Source: Candidatus Acidulodesulfobacterium acidiphilum (GTDB lineage Bacteria; SZUA-79; Acidulodesulfobacterales; Acidulodesulfobacteraceae). Taken from it: 64,000 bases of DNA. Positions 37,335 through 47,223 of this stretch are shown here, in pieces. Below the pieces are notes generated by a model. It was given only the letters and a program-made list of their open reading frames with translations, searched no databases and was not told the origin of the DNA. The stretch covers positions 1 to 64,000 of the forward strand of contig SHMQ01000004.1 of assembly GCA_008534395.1 (NCBI GenBank), in the 5' to 3' direction. The position numbers and the translations under genes are program-made. The stretch's first letter is position 1, and each line of letters starts with the position of its first letter.

Positions 37335-38105
37335 ATGAATTATTTAGCGGTTATAGAATATTGCGGAACCAATTACGAAGGCTGGCAGTCTCAATCCGAA
37401 ACCGGCAGCCGTTGCGGCGGTAAAACCGTGGAAAACGAGATTAACAAAGCTATAAAAATATTTACCGGAACCGATGCAAAGCTATTAGTCTCCGGAAGAA
37501 CCGATGCAGGGGTTCATGCGTTAAACCAGGTTGCCAATTTTAAACTTCCGTTTTTTTACGATATTAATAAATTTAAAATAGCGTTAAACGGTATTCTTCC
37601 TAATGATATATCTATAAAAAACATAGAGATCGTCCACGATTCTTTCCATGCTACCCGCGATGTCCTGTCAAAAACGTATCTTTATAAAATTAATTCAGGC
37701 TTTAGAAGCCCTCTATTAATTAACAAATCGTGGTTTGTAAAAGAAGAATTGAATTTTGCCTTGATGAGCCGCTCAGCCTCAGTTTTTCTTGGAATGAACG
37801 ATTTTTTTAATTTTACGAGAAAGGAAAGAAATGAAAAAAATAAAAATTATAACAGGATCATAAGTGAAATAAAAATATGCAAAGAAAATTACGGATACGA
37901 TATTTTTATAGAAGGCGGCGGGTTTTTGAGAAACATGGTCAGAAGAATAGTAGGAGCATTAATTTTTTGCGGAACTGGAAAAACCGATATAGACTGTTTA
38001 AAAAAAATGTTGAAAGAAAGAAACTTTATTTGCAATTCCGTATGCGCTCCGTCTTGCGGTCTTTTTTTGCATTCCGTAAAATATAAACATAAAATTTATT
38101 GTTGA
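37335..38105 (+). CDS. truA: tRNA pseudouridine synthase A
   Basis: A 256-residue enzyme that isomerises uridines 38-40 in the anticodon arm of tRNAs. The catalytic Asp lies in SGRTDAGVHA; YLYKIN and GGGFLRNMVRR-like segments (EGGGFLRNMVRRIVG) are typical. It follows pilR by 20 bases and its stop codon overlaps the -35 box of the downstream rimP promoter. Confidence 0.95.
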   Translation: MNYLAVIEYCGTNYEGWQSQSETGSRCGGKTVENEINKAIKIFTGTDAKLLVSGRTDAGVHALNQVANFKLPFFYDINKFKIALNGILPNDISIKNIEIVHDSFHATRDVLSKTYLYKINSGFRSPLLINKSWFVKEELNFALMSRSASVFLGMNDFFNFTRKERNEKNKNYNRIISEIKICKENYGYDIFIEGGGFLRNMVRRIVGALIFCGTGKTDIDCLKKMLKERNFICNSVCAPSCGLFLHSVKYKHKIYC

Positions 38106-38130
38106 TATTTTATTAAATTTTAATTATAAT
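38102..38130 (+). promoter_or_regulatory. Predicted strong sigma-70 promoter for the rimP-nusA-infB operon
   Basis: TTGATA (38102-38107), a 17-base spacer, and a perfect TATAAT (38125-38130). The -35 box overlaps the truA stop codon. The expected start near 38137 gives a leader of about 75 bases before the rimP ATG, which contains the intrinsic terminator at 38183-38212. Confidence 0.7.
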
Positions 38131-38182
38131 TTTAATATCTAGTTGTATATAAAAAAGTTTCACCTAATTTTGTTTTTTATAT

Positions 38183-38212
38183 AAAGTGGGTTTTACCCGC
38201 TTTTTTTGTTTT
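38183..38212 (+). terminator. Intrinsic terminator in the rimP leader (possible attenuator)
   Basis: AAAGTGGG (38183-38190) pairs with CCCGCTTT (38196-38203) around a TTTTA loop, with one T-G pair, and is followed by a T-rich run to 38212. The rimP ATG follows immediately at 38213. It is downstream of a good promoter, so it can stop transcripts before the operon as well as read-through from truA. Confidence 0.75.
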
Positions 38213-38692
38213 ATGCACGAAAATTTAATTAATGACTTAGAAAGGATTATAGAAGATATAGTGCCTTATTACGGATGTTATTTAGTAGGCGCCGTATTTT
38301 TTCCCGCGAAAAAAAACAGCGGAGTAATTTTAAGGGTTTACGTAGATTCGGAAAAAGGCGTCGATATATCGGTTTTATCGGAAATATCTAAAGAGATAGG
38401 AATGATTTTAGATGTAAAAGACATCATAAAATTTAAATATACGCTTGAAGTTTCTTCTCCCGGCGTTAACAGGGTACTTATAAAGTTTAACGATTATGAA
38501 AAATTTATCGGAAAAAGAGCTAAAATAGTTTTAAAAAATAAAACCGAAGGCAGAGTTAATCTTATAGGTGAAATAGCCGAGGTTTCGGGCGGAGACAAAA
38601 ATAAAAAAGTCTCAATTTTAGACGAAATAGAAAATAAAATTGTAAAAGTCGATTTTTGCGACATAAAAAAAGGAAATCTTTTAGTAGTATAG
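38213..38692 (+). CDS. rimP: Ribosome maturation factor RimP
   Basis: Assists assembly of the 30S subunit. From the ATG at 38213 the protein is 159 residues, the usual size. It shows the N-terminal alpha/beta domain (LINDLERIIEDIV, LRVYVDSEKGVDI) and the VSSPGVNRVL motif, then a C-terminal SH3-like domain. An upstream GTG (38186) would put the first codons inside the terminator hairpin, so I reject it. No Shine-Dalgarno precedes the ATG because the terminator's T-run occupies that space. It heads rimP-nusA-infB-rbfA. Confidence 0.92.
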   Translation: MHENLINDLERIIEDIVPYYGCYLVGAVFFPAKKNSGVILRVYVDSEKGVDISVLSEISKEIGMILDVKDIIKFKYTLEVSSPGVNRVLIKFNDYEKFIGKRAKIVLKNKTEGRVNLIGEIAEVSGGDKNKKVSILDEIENKIVKVDFCDIKKGNLLVV

Positions 38693-38736
38693 TATATATT
38701 TTATAATATTAATTAATAAAATTAAGGAGTTTTAAG

Positions 38737-40032
38737 GTGCCCCAGATTATTATAAGCGATATAAATCCTGTAATCGACCAGGTATCTAAAGATAAGAACA
38801 TCGAAAAACAATTAGTCGTTGAAGCTTTGGAGCAGGCTATTTTAGCAATTGCCAGAAAAAATCTAGGACAGGGATACGATCTTGAATCGCATTTTACGGA
38901 TGAAACCGGAGAGATAGAAATTTTTATGTTTAAGAAGGTTGTCGAAGACGTTAAAAACCCTAAAACGGAAATATCTCTAGAAGAAGCTCTGAAAGCTGAT
39001 CCGGGTGCAATTATGGGCGATATTCTTGGATTAAAAGTCGAAAAAAATATATATGGCAGGATAGAAGCGCAGGTTGCAAAGCAGATTATTTTTCAAAAAA
39101 TAAAAGAAATAGAGCATAAAAATATTTTTAACGAATTTAACGAACGCAGAGGAGAAATCGTAAGCGGCTTAGTAAGAAAAGTAGAAAAATCTATGATAAT
39201 AGTCGATCTTGGAAAAACTGAAGCTATTTTACCGAGGCAGGAGCAAATATTCAGCGAAACATACAGGCCGCATGACAGGATAAGAGCCGTTTTATCCAAT
39301 ATTAAAATGGAAAAAGGCGGACCAAAGCTTGTTCTGTCCCGTGCCTCGGATGAATTTTTGACCAAGCTTTTTGAAACGGAAGTTCCCGAAATATACGACG
39401 GTACGGTTAAAATAGTCAGGGTTGCAAGAGCGCCGGGTTTCAGGTCTAAAATAGCGGTAGCTACAACAAACAAAGACATAGATCCTGTCGGCGCATGCGT
39501 CGGTATGAGAGGCATAAGGATACAGAGTATAACTAACGAACTAAGGGGCGAAAAAATAGATATTATACCTTATTCCGATAATCAGGCAAAGTTTGCCGTG
39601 AGCGCATTAAGTTCGGTAGAGGTTTCCAATATAACGATAGACGAAGATTCAAAAACTATTACGGTTATAGTTCCCGACGATCAGCTTGCCCTTGCTATAG
39701 GCAAGCAGGGACAGAACGTGAGGCTTGCTTCCAAGCTTATAGGCTATAAATTGGACATATTAAGCCAGTCCAAAATAGGCTCTAAAGATAAGAACGCCTA
39801 TAAAGAACTACTGGAAATACCAGGTGTTGGAGATATTACCGCTAAACTTCTTTATCAAAACGGTTATGTTTCTATTGAAAGCATTGCCGGCGCCGGCGCC
39901 GATAAATTAGCTAAGGATATTACGGTCGATAATAAAAAAGCGGAAAAAATTATAAATTCCGCAATAGAATATTTGGAAAAAATTAAAGCGGATTTAGAAC
40001 TGAAAGAAAAAATAGAACAGGATACGATATAA
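38737..40032 (+). CDS. nusA: Transcription termination/antitermination factor NusA
   Basis: A 431-residue RNA-polymerase-binding elongation factor. It has an N-terminal polymerase-binding domain (1-130), an S1 domain (about 135-200: VSGLVRKVEKSMIIVDLG), two KH domains (GACVGMRGIRIQSI; LAIGKQGQNVRLASKL) and a C-terminal helix-hairpin-helix (ELLEIPGVGDITAKLL). The acidic repeats of E. coli NusA are absent, as in many bacteria. The start is GTG with AAGGAG 7 bases upstream. It sits in the usual place between rimP and infB. Confidence 0.96.
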   Translation: MPQIIISDINPVIDQVSKDKNIEKQLVVEALEQAILAIARKNLGQGYDLESHFTDETGEIEIFMFKKVVEDVKNPKTEISLEEALKADPGAIMGDILGLKVEKNIYGRIEAQVAKQIIFQKIKEIEHKNIFNEFNERRGEIVSGLVRKVEKSMIIVDLGKTEAILPRQEQIFSETYRPHDRIRAVLSNIKMEKGGPKLVLSRASDEFLTKLFETEVPEIYDGTVKIVRVARAPGFRSKIAVATTNKDIDPVGACVGMRGIRIQSITNELRGEKIDIIPYSDNQAKFAVSALSSVEVSNITIDEDSKTITVIVPDDQLALAIGKQGQNVRLASKLIGYKLDILSQSKIGSKDKNAYKELLEIPGVGDITAKLLYQNGYVSIESIAGAGADKLAKDITVDNKKAEKIINSAIEYLEKIKADLELKEKIEQDTI

Positions 40033-40059
40033 ACATCTTTATCGACAAGGAAAAAAATA

Positions 40060-42435
40060 ATGGAAGAAAGAAGAGTTTCTAAGGGAGTTATAAGAAGAAG
40101 GGCGAGCGCTGCAGAGCCGGAAGTATCTAAAGTTAATTTGCCTGAACCGACGACTTCCGCAGATGAGGGTAAAGCTGAAATAGCCGGAAATATCGAAAAA
40201 AAATTACCCGCCGTTCCCGCCGAAGTTTCTGCCGCAACCGTTGCTTCCGTCGAAACCGATAAAGCAAATAAAGGGCAGGTAAAAACTAAACAGCCGCAAG
40301 ACGCCGAATTATCGGAAAAAAAATCAAAAGAAAAAGAAAAGACGGATAAATTAAAAAAAGGAGCAAAAAACGAACCCGTTCAAAAACCGGACGTTCTTAG
40401 CGTAATAAAGACCTTAGACGTATCGAAAGTTAAAGCGTTGGCCGAAGAAACCGCCGATGCTTCAGGACATAAAAAACCCGTAAAAAAAGAAGAAATAAAG
40501 AAAGGACCTCAGTTAAAATTTTCTAAAAACGAGAAATTTATTGATACGTCGGAAGAAGGTGAATCTTTTGTTTTTAGAAAGCACAATAAAAGAAAATTCG
40601 GCGGCAAGCACGGCAAGCAGGCTAAGCATGTCCAACAGATAATACCGGAGAAAAAAGCTTCCAAAAAGGTAATAAAAATCAGCAGCGGTATTACCGTTAA
40701 CGAGCTGTCGCAGGCTCTTGGAGTTAAAGCCGCAGAAGTTATAAAAAAACTAATGGACATCGGAATTATTGCTACCATGAATCACGTAATAGACGTGGAT
40801 ACAGCGTCCCTTATAGCATCGGAATACGAATATACCGTTGAAAACGTTAGTTTTAACGAAGCGGTAGCTTTGGAAGAATCCGTTGATGCGGAAGAATCGC
40901 TTTTACCCAGAGCTCCGGTAGTTACGGTCATGGGTCACGTAGACCACGGAAAAACTTCCCTGCTGGATGCCATTAGAAAGACAAACGTAACTTCCAACGA
41001 AGCCGGCGGCATAACTCAGCACATCGGAGCATACAGCGTCAAAATAGACGGTTCCATGATAACTTTTTTAGATACTCCCGGACATGAAGCTTTTACTGAA
41101 ATGAGGGCAAGAGGAGCCGGTATAACGGATATCGTAGTTTTAGTCGTTGCGGCAGACGACGGAGTTATGCCCCAGACTATAGAAGCTATTAATCATGCTA
41201 AGGCGGCAAACGTTCCTATTATAGTTGCAATAAATAAAATAGACAAGCCGGGGGCTAACCCCGCTAAAATTAAAAACAGCCTGTTAGAATACGGTCTTGT
41301 TTCCGAAGAACTCGGCGGAACTACCCTTTATGCGGAGGTTTCCGCTAAAGCAGGTACCGGAATAAAAGAACTATTAGAACTTATTCTTCTTCAAGCTGAG
41401 ATATTGGAATTAAAAGCAAATCCAAATAAACCCGCAAGAGGAACAGTTATAGAAGCAAAGCTCGATAAAGGCAGGGGGCCGGTTGCCACGGTATTGATTC
41501 AGAGCGGAACGTTAAACGTTAACGACAGCGCAGTCTGCGGTTTATATTACGTTAAAGTCAGAGCTATGCTGGATTATAAAGGAAATAAAATATCATCGGC
41601 CGGACCTTCTACTCCCGTCGAGATATTCGGATTAGAAGGAGTTGCGTCTCCCGGAGATAATTTTATCGCACTTAAAGACGAAAAAGAAGCAAAAAGAATA
41701 AGTTTGGAAAGACAGTTGAAACACAGAGAATCGGAACTTAATTCAAATGCAAGATTAACCCTTGAAGGTTTGTATGAAAAGATTAAAACGGGCGACGTAA
41801 AAGAACTTAAGCTAATCGTCAAAACAGACGTTTACGGCTCGATGGAGGCTTTAATACAGTCGTTTAAAAAACTTTCCAATCCAAAAGTAAAGGTAAACGT
41901 TATTCACGGCGGCGCTTCCGCTATAACGGAAAGCGACGTTATGCTTGCAAAAGCTACCAATTCGATAATTATAGCGTTCAACATACGACCGGAACCAAAA
42001 GCTTCGGCTTTAAGCGAAACGGAAGGAATAGAAATAAGGTACTACAGCATAATTTACGATGCAGTCAAAGACATTAAAGATGCTATGGAAGGACTTCTTG
42101 CTCCCATAGAAAACGAAAAAATTACAGGAAAAGCCGAAGTAAGGAATGTTTTTAACGTTCCAAAATTCGGAGCCGTTGCAGGCTCTTTCGTTTTGAACGG
42201 CATTATTAAAAGGTCTTCTAACGTAAGATTACTGAGAGACAATGTGGTAGTATATACGGGGCATATAAATTCTCTTAAGAGATTTAAAGACGACGTTAAA
42301 GAGGTTCAGGTTAATTTTGAATGCGGTATTTTGCTTGAAAATTTCAACGACGTAAAGACCGGCGATATAATAGAAGCTTTTGATATAGAATATATAAAAC
42401 AGACTCTGGAATCCCAAGACGGTCAAATAAAATAA
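40060..42435 (+). CDS. infB: Translation initiation factor IF-2
   Basis: A 791-residue GTPase that places initiator tRNA on the ribosome. The first 210 or so residues are a charged, Lys/Glu/Ala/Pro-rich disordered region. The IF2_N segment ([22 protein letters not shown]) comes next, then the G domain: P-loop [26 protein letters not shown] and SAKAGTG. Domains II, III and IV complete it. It is 27 bases after nusA and 20 before rbfA. Confidence 0.97.
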   Translation: MEERRVSKGVIRRRASAAEPEVSKVNLPEPTTSADEGKAEIAGNIEKKLPAVPAEVSAATVASVETDKANKGQVKTKQPQDAELSEKKSKEKEKTDKLKKGAKNEPVQKPDVLSVIKTLDVSKVKALAEETADASGHKKPVKKEEIKKGPQLKFSKNEKFIDTSEEGESFVFRKHNKRKFGGKHGKQAKHVQQIIPEKKASKKVIKISSGITVNELSQALGVKAAEVIKKLMDIGIIATMNHVIDVDTASLIASEYEYTVENVSFNEAVALEESVDAEESLLPRAPVVTVMGHVDHGKTSLLDAIRKTNVTSNEAGGITQHIGAYSVKIDGSMITFLDTPGHEAFTEMRARGAGITDIVVLVVAADDGVMPQTIEAINHAKAANVPIIVAINKIDKPGANPAKIKNSLLEYGLVSEELGGTTLYAEVSAKAGTGIKELLELILLQAEILELKANPNKPARGTVIEAKLDKGRGPVATVLIQSGTLNVNDSAVCGLYYVKVRAMLDYKGNKISSAGPSTPVEIFGLEGVASPGDNFIALKDEKEAKRISLERQLKHRESELNSNARLTLEGLYEKIKTGDVKELKLIVKTDVYGSMEALIQSFKKLSNPKVKVNVIHGGASAITESDVMLAKATNSIIIAFNIRPEPKASALSETEGIEIRYYSIIYDAVKDIKDAMEGLLAPIENEKITGKAEVRNVFNVPKFGAVAGSFVLNGIIKRSSNVRLLRDNVVVYTGHINSLKRFKDDVKEVQVNFECGILLENFNDVKTGDIIEAFDIEYIKQTLESQDGQIK

Positions 42436-42455
42436 TAAAAGAGGTTTTAGGAAAA

Positions 42456-42809
42456 TTGATAGAAAGAAATAAAAGAGTCGCCGAACTTATAGCAAGAGAA
42501 GTATCGTTATGTTTAGAATTTGAAGTAAACGATACAAGACTAAAAAATGTTACTATTATAAACGCCGAAATTTCTAAAGACCTGAAATTTTGTAAAATAT
42601 TTTTCAGCGTTATGGGTTCCGAGAAAGAAATTAAAAAAGCATTAAGCGGTTTTGAAAGTTCTAAAAATTTTATTAAAAAAGTAGTTTTTTCAAAGGTGCT
42701 TTTAAGAGTTGTTCCGGAAATAAGATTTGAATATTACGACGGATTAAAGCAGGCATTTGAAATAAATAATATAATAAACAATTATAAAATTAATAAATTA
42801 AACAAATAA
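42456..42809 (+). CDS. rbfA: 30S ribosome-binding factor A
   Basis: A 117-residue KH-fold protein needed for 16S maturation and cold adaptation. It shows RVAELIAREVSLCLEFEVNDTRL at the start and KVLLRVVPEIRFEYYD near the end. The start codon is TTG at 42456, preceded by GAGG and AGGAAAA. It follows infB in the standard order. Confidence 0.93.
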   Translation: MIERNKRVAELIAREVSLCLEFEVNDTRLKNVTIINAEISKDLKFCKIFFSVMGSEKEIKKALSGFESSKNFIKKVVFSKVLLRVVPEIRFEYYDGLKQAFEINNIINNYKINKLNK

Positions 42810-42830
42810 AACAAAAAAGCATATAAATTT

Positions 42831-43967
42831 ATGATATCTCCAAAGAAAGATTATTCGGTTTCGGATTTAAACGCTTTTAAAAATACTGCCGACGAAATAT
42901 TCCGCATAATAGAAACGTCAAAAAAAATAATGGTATCTACCCATGAAAATCCGGAAGGAGATGCTATAAGTTCCGCTATAGCGACGGGATTATTTTTGAA
43001 ATCTTTGGATAAAGAAGTATATCTTTACGAAAAAGATCAGATACCTGCTAATTTGAAATTTTTACCGGAGTCGGATAAATTTTTAAACGAATTTCCAAAA
43101 GAGCCTATAGATCTTCTTATTGTAGTAGATTGCGGCGAATTTTCCAGAATAGGTTCGAATTATGAACAGCTTTCGGGAATAAACAGAATAATTAATATAG
43201 ACCATCATTTTACCAATACGTATTTCGGGCATGCAAATCTCGTCCTGCCTGATGCAAGTTCTGCAGGAGAAGTTCTGTTTTACCTTTTTCTTGCATACGG
43301 GGCATATATAAACAATATTAGATATTCGCCGTTCGATAATTTCCTTGGAGATAAATTTTCGGAACCTTTGCCTTGCGATAAAGAAGAACGCGCTAAAATA
43401 TTGTCTTTTATAAGTGGCGATATAGCGCTTTCTTTATACACGTCTATTCTTACGGATACCGGTTCTTTCCATTACTCTTCGGCAAATAAAAGATCATTCT
43501 ATATATGTTCTGTGTTAAACGAATATAATATGGATCCTTCTGCAATAGCTACCGAACTTTTTGAGACTAAACCCGCCGAGATGTATTTTTTGCTTGGAAA
43601 GAGCCTGAATACATTAGAATTTTCATCAGGCGGAAAAGTTGCATCTATGGTCGGCACAAAAAAAATGATAGAAGACGTTCTTAAAGAAGCCGATTCCGGA
43701 AAAATTAACGGACTGTATGAAAATTTCGTTAACTATCCGAGGTCTATTCAGGGAGTAGAAATTGCAATATTTTTCAGGGAAACCGGTTTCAACCAGTATA
43801 GGTTAAATTTCAGGTCAAAAAGTTATGCAAACGTCGCATACGTTGCCGAAAAGTTCGGAGGAGGCGGGCATAAATTTGCCGCAGGATGCAAAGTAAACGG
43901 CGATATAAATGAAATTAAAAAAGAAGTATATAGATATTGCGGCGAGATATTAAACGAAAAAGCATAA
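42831..43967 (+). CDS. nrnA: DHH/DHHA1 phosphoesterase (NrnA-like nanoRNase / pAp phosphatase)
   Basis: Predicted to degrade 2-5-base RNA oligomers and/or dephosphorylate 3'-phosphoadenosine 5'-phosphate. The DHH domain has STHENPEGDAISS (the usual PDGD appears as PEGD), DCGEFSR and NIDHHFTN; the DHHA1 domain ends with FGGGGHKFAAGCKV. At 378 residues it is about 50 longer than typical NrnA. The extra length is a segment after AYGAYINNIRYSPF (residues about 165-200) ahead of SLYTSILTDTGSF. It lies between rbfA and truB, the usual place for this gene. Confidence 0.92.
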   Translation: MISPKKDYSVSDLNAFKNTADEIFRIIETSKKIMVSTHENPEGDAISSAIATGLFLKSLDKEVYLYEKDQIPANLKFLPESDKFLNEFPKEPIDLLIVVDCGEFSRIGSNYEQLSGINRIINIDHHFTNTYFGHANLVLPDASSAGEVLFYLFLAYGAYINNIRYSPFDNFLGDKFSEPLPCDKEERAKILSFISGDIALSLYTSILTDTGSFHYSSANKRSFYICSVLNEYNMDPSAIATELFETKPAEMYFLLGKSLNTLEFSSGGKVASMVGTKKMIEDVLKEADSGKINGLYENFVNYPRSIQGVEIAIFFRETGFNQYRLNFRSKSYANVAYVAEKFGGGGHKFAAGCKVNGDINEIKKEVYRYCGEILNEKA

Positions 43968-43972
43968 AAAAT

Positions 43973-44695
43973 ATGAAAATATACGATAAAGGTTTAAGCG
44001 GAGTTTTGGTTATAGATAAGCCGGAAAATATGACCTCGTTTAATGTAGATTATCATATAAAAAAACGGCTTAACTGTTCAAAGGTAGGGCATGCGGGTAC
44101 GCTTGATCCGTTTGCCACCGGAGTTTTGCCTGTCCTTCTAAATAATGCGACCAAACTTCAGGATCGTTTGGTTAATATGCCTAAATCTTACGAAGGAACT
44201 TTAAGGCTTGGAATAAGCACCGATACTCTTGATATTACAGGCAGACAAAACGGTTTCAGGGAAGTGTCGGATTCCGAAGCAGAAAGCATAGCCGCTTATT
44301 TGAAAAATATATCGGGAGATTTTATCCAGAAGATACCGGCTTTCAGCGCGCGAAAATATAAGGGTATTCCTCTATATAAGTATGCGAGAAATAATATCGA
44401 CGTAGTTACCGATAACCCTACGTCGGTCGTTAAAATATATAATTTTGAAATAAAATCTGCCGGCAATCCTTTTATAGATTTTAAATGCACCGTTTCTAAA
44501 GGGACATATATAAGGGCTATTGCTCAGGAAATAATGGATAAATTCGATATTCCGGCTCAGCTTTACAGCCTCAGAAGAACAAGCGCCGGAGGTTTTGACG
44601 TTTCTAACGCATTGCCGCATGATTTCATAGAAAAAGACGCAGATTTTTTGATTAAAAATATTATACCGACAGTCAATATTAACGTTAAACTTTAA
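43973..44695 (+). CDS. truB: tRNA pseudouridine synthase B
   Basis: Makes pseudouridine 55 in the T loop of tRNAs. From the ATG at 43973 it is 240 residues. A TTG at 43937 is in frame but overlaps nrnA. The catalytic Asp is in GHAGTLDPFATGVLP; GTYIRAIAQ is also present. The chain ends soon after the catalytic domain (SLRRTSAGGFDVSNA), so the C-terminal PUA domain of the longer E. coli enzyme is missing. No ribosome site is visible, so translation may be coupled to nrnA five bases upstream. Confidence 0.93.
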   Translation: MKIYDKGLSGVLVIDKPENMTSFNVDYHIKKRLNCSKVGHAGTLDPFATGVLPVLLNNATKLQDRLVNMPKSYEGTLRLGISTDTLDITGRQNGFREVSDSEAESIAAYLKNISGDFIQKIPAFSARKYKGIPLYKYARNNIDVVTDNPTSVVKIYNFEIKSAGNPFIDFKCTVSKGTYIRAIAQEIMDKFDIPAQLYSLRRTSAGGFDVSNALPHDFIEKDADFLIKNIIPTVNINVKL

Positions 44696-44706
44696 CTTTA
44701 TTATAT

Positions 44707-44778
44707 ATTGGGCGGAATTTAATTCCGACCAATCACAAATTAAAAAGGCGGAATTCAATTCCGACACATAACAAATTA
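44707..44778 (+). repeat. Two palindromic repeats with ATCACAAA/ATAACAAA tails
   Basis: Copy one, 44707-44742: a dyad ATTGGGCGGAATT / AATTCCGACCAAT with tail ATCACAAATTA. Copy two, 44747-44778: GGCGGAATTC / AATTCCG with tail ATAACAAATTA. Both arms carry CGG/CCG where the copies at 27210-27284 carry CAG/CTG, a paired change that keeps the dyad. They fill the truB-rpsO spacer and end 44 bases before the rpsO ATG. Confidence 0.8.
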
Positions 44779-44822
44779 GATACAAATTAAAATTAAATAT
44801 GTCCTTAAGGGGGTTCAATTAA

Positions 44823-45092
44823 ATGGCTATTTCTAAAGAAGAAAAAACTACGATTATCAGCAAATTTAAAACTCATGAACATGATTCCGGTTCGGTTGAA
44901 GTTCAGGTGTCGCTGCTTACCTACAGAATTAATTTATTGTCGGAGCATTTTAAAAAATTTGCAAAAGACCATCATTCCAGAAGAGGCCTTCTGAAGATGG
45001 TAGCAAAAAGAAGGCATCTTTTGGATTATTTAAAAAATAAAGACGAAGCAAGATATAAAGCTCTTATAGAAGCCCTCGACCTTCGCAAATAA
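44823..45092 (+). CDS. rpsO: 30S ribosomal protein S15
   Basis: An 89-residue primary 16S-binding protein, exactly the family length. Conserved [35 protein letters not shown] and KRRHLLDYL are all present. AAGGGGG lies 7 bases before the ATG. It sits between truB and pnp in the usual order. In other bacteria S15 represses its own mRNA through a leader structure; here the leader contains the palindromic repeats. Confidence 0.97.
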   Translation: MAISKEEKTTIISKFKTHEHDSGSVEVQVSLLTYRINLLSEHFKKFAKDHHSRRGLLKMVAKRRHLLDYLKNKDEARYKALIEALDLRK

Positions 45093-45153
45093 AAACGGCA
45101 TTTATATTTTTACAAGAGCCGGTTAAATTGTTTATAATTTTATAGGAGACGAA

Positions 45154-47223
45154 ATGACAAGTAAAACAATAATGTTCGACGGTAAAAAAATAACCGTGGA
45201 AACGGGTAGGCTTGCAAAGCAGGCATCCGGAAGCGCTTTAGTAACTATAGGAAACACAAAAGTCCTTGTTACTACGTGCTTAAACAAAAATATTAAAGAA
45301 GGCATCGATTTTTTGCCGCTTACCGTTAACTATGTCGAAAAATATTATGCCGCCGGCAAAATACCCGGAGGTTTTTTTAAAAGGGAAGCAAGACCTAGCG
45401 AAAAAGAGGTTTTGACTTCAAGATTTTTGGACAGGCCTATAAGGCCGCTTTTTCCGGATAACTATTTTTTGGATACCCAGATTATAGCAACCGTTATATC
45501 TATGGATAGCGAAAACGATCCGGATATGGCTGCAATGATAGGCGTTTCATTTTCTTTGATGGTATCCGAAGCTCCTTTTAACGGACCTACGGCAGGCGTC
45601 AGAGTAGCAAGAATAAACGGTAATTTTATCGCCAATCCGACATATAAAGAACTTGAAGAAAGCGACACTTTTCTTATAGTTGCCGGTTCTAAAGATGCTA
45701 TAACGATGGTGGAGGGAAGTTTTAACGAGTTAGACGAAGAAGAGCTTATTTCGGCTATAGAGTTTGCTCACGGTAAGATCAAGGAATTAATCGAATTTCA
45801 GAATAGTATTTTATCTGAAATCGACGTTAAAAAAGTTTCTATAAAAGAAATTAAACTGCCTGACGGATTATATGAACGGGTTAAAGAGCTTGCATTCGAC
45901 GATTTATCCGATGCTCTTAAAATTCCTGCAAAACTTGAGAGAAACGAAAGAGTCGAAAGTTTAGACAATAAAATTATCGAACTCCTTAAAGAATCTTATC
46001 CGGAGCATGAAGCAGCGATACTGCATATTATGGAATCGATACAGAAAGACATATTGAGGAATAATATAATAAAAGACGGTTTAAGAATTGACGGAAGAGG
46101 ACTTAAAGATATAAGGCCCATCACTTGTTCCGTCGGCGAATTGCCTATGGCTCACGGCAGCGCAGTTTTTACGAGGGGCGAAACGCAGGCTTTAGTTGCC
46201 GCGACTCTTGGGACAAAGTTCGACGAACAGATAATAGACGCGCCTGAGAAAGAATCCGCCAAAAGGTTTATGCTGCATTATAATTTTCCTCCTTTTTCGG
46301 TCGGCGAAGTAGCGCCGTTAAGGTCTCCCGGCAGAAGAGAAATCGGACACGGCTCGCTGGGCGAAAAAGCATTAAGATATATAATTCCGCCCGCTGAAAA
46401 ATTTCCTTACACCATAAGGTTGGTTTCCGAAATTTTAGAATCTAACGGTTCTTCTTCTCAGGCTACGATATGCGGCGGCACTCTTGCTTTAATGGATGCC
46501 GGCGTTCCGATAAAAGCTCCCGTTGCGGGAATAGCCATGGGACTCATAAAAGAAGGCGACAGCATAGCTATACTATCTGATATTCTTGGCGACGAAGACC
46601 ATCTCGGCGATATGGACTTTAAAGTTGCCGGAACGTCGAACGGAGTTACGGCCTTACAGATGGATATAAAAATTTCGGGCGTTACGAGCGAAATTTTAAG
46701 AAACGCGCTATCGCAGGCAAAAGAAGGACGTTTGCATATACTTAATATAATGCTTCAGTCTATTTCGGAACCGAGAAAAGACATGGCGCAAAATGCTCCG
46801 AGAATAATTACTATGACCGTTAAACCCGAAAAAGTAAGAGAAGTGATCGGTTCTGGCGGCAAGGTAATAAAGGGAATAATAGAAAAGACCGGCGCTAAAG
46901 TAGATATAGAAGATTCCGGAAAAGTGACGATTTCTTCAAACAACGGAGAATCTCTTAAGCTTGCCGTCGCTATGATAAACGATATTATCCAGGAAGCCGA
47001 AATCAGCAAAATTTATCTCGGTAAAGTAAGAAAGATAATGGATTTTGGCGCTTTTGTCGAGATATTTCCCGGTACGGACGGATTAGTCCACATTTCGCAG
47101 ATAGATAATAAAAGAGTGGAAAAAGTTTCCGACGTATTAAAAGAAGGCGACGAAGTGAAAGTCAAGGTCATTGATATAGACAAAACAGGTAAAATAAAAC
47201 TGTCTATGAAAGAAGCTTTATGA
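45154..47223 (+). CDS. pnp: Polyribonucleotide nucleotidyltransferase (PNPase)
   Basis: A 689-residue phosphorolytic 3'-5' exoribonuclease. It has two RNase PH domains (about 10-215 and 305-530) separated by an all-alpha segment, then a KH domain ([15 protein letters not shown]) and an S1 domain ([15 protein letters not shown]). The second PH domain carries the active-site residues ([18 protein letters not shown]). AGGAG precedes the ATG. The stop overlaps the next gene's start as ATGA. Confidence 0.97.
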   Translation: MTSKTIMFDGKKITVETGRLAKQASGSALVTIGNTKVLVTTCLNKNIKEGIDFLPLTVNYVEKYYAAGKIPGGFFKREARPSEKEVLTSRFLDRPIRPLFPDNYFLDTQIIATVISMDSENDPDMAAMIGVSFSLMVSEAPFNGPTAGVRVARINGNFIANPTYKELEESDTFLIVAGSKDAITMVEGSFNELDEEELISAIEFAHGKIKELIEFQNSILSEIDVKKVSIKEIKLPDGLYERVKELAFDDLSDALKIPAKLERNERVESLDNKIIELLKESYPEHEAAILHIMESIQKDILRNNIIKDGLRIDGRGLKDIRPITCSVGELPMAHGSAVFTRGETQALVAATLGTKFDEQIIDAPEKESAKRFMLHYNFPPFSVGEVAPLRSPGRREIGHGSLGEKALRYIIPPAEKFPYTIRLVSEILESNGSSSQATICGGTLALMDAGVPIKAPVAGIAMGLIKEGDSIAILSDILGDEDHLGDMDFKVAGTSNGVTALQMDIKISGVTSEILRNALSQAKEGRLHILNIMLQSISEPRKDMAQNAPRIITMTVKPEKVREVIGSGGKVIKGIIEKTGAKVDIEDSGKVTISSNNGESLKLAVAMINDIIQEAEISKIYLGKVRKIMDFGAFVEIFPGTDGLVHISQIDNKRVEKVSDVLKEGDEVKVKVIDIDKTGKIKLSMKEAL

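Noticed and set aside
38186-38212. GTG at 38186 as the rimP start
   Set aside because: It would encode the terminator hairpin and T-run as a leader unlike any RimP; the ATG at 38213 fits the family start.
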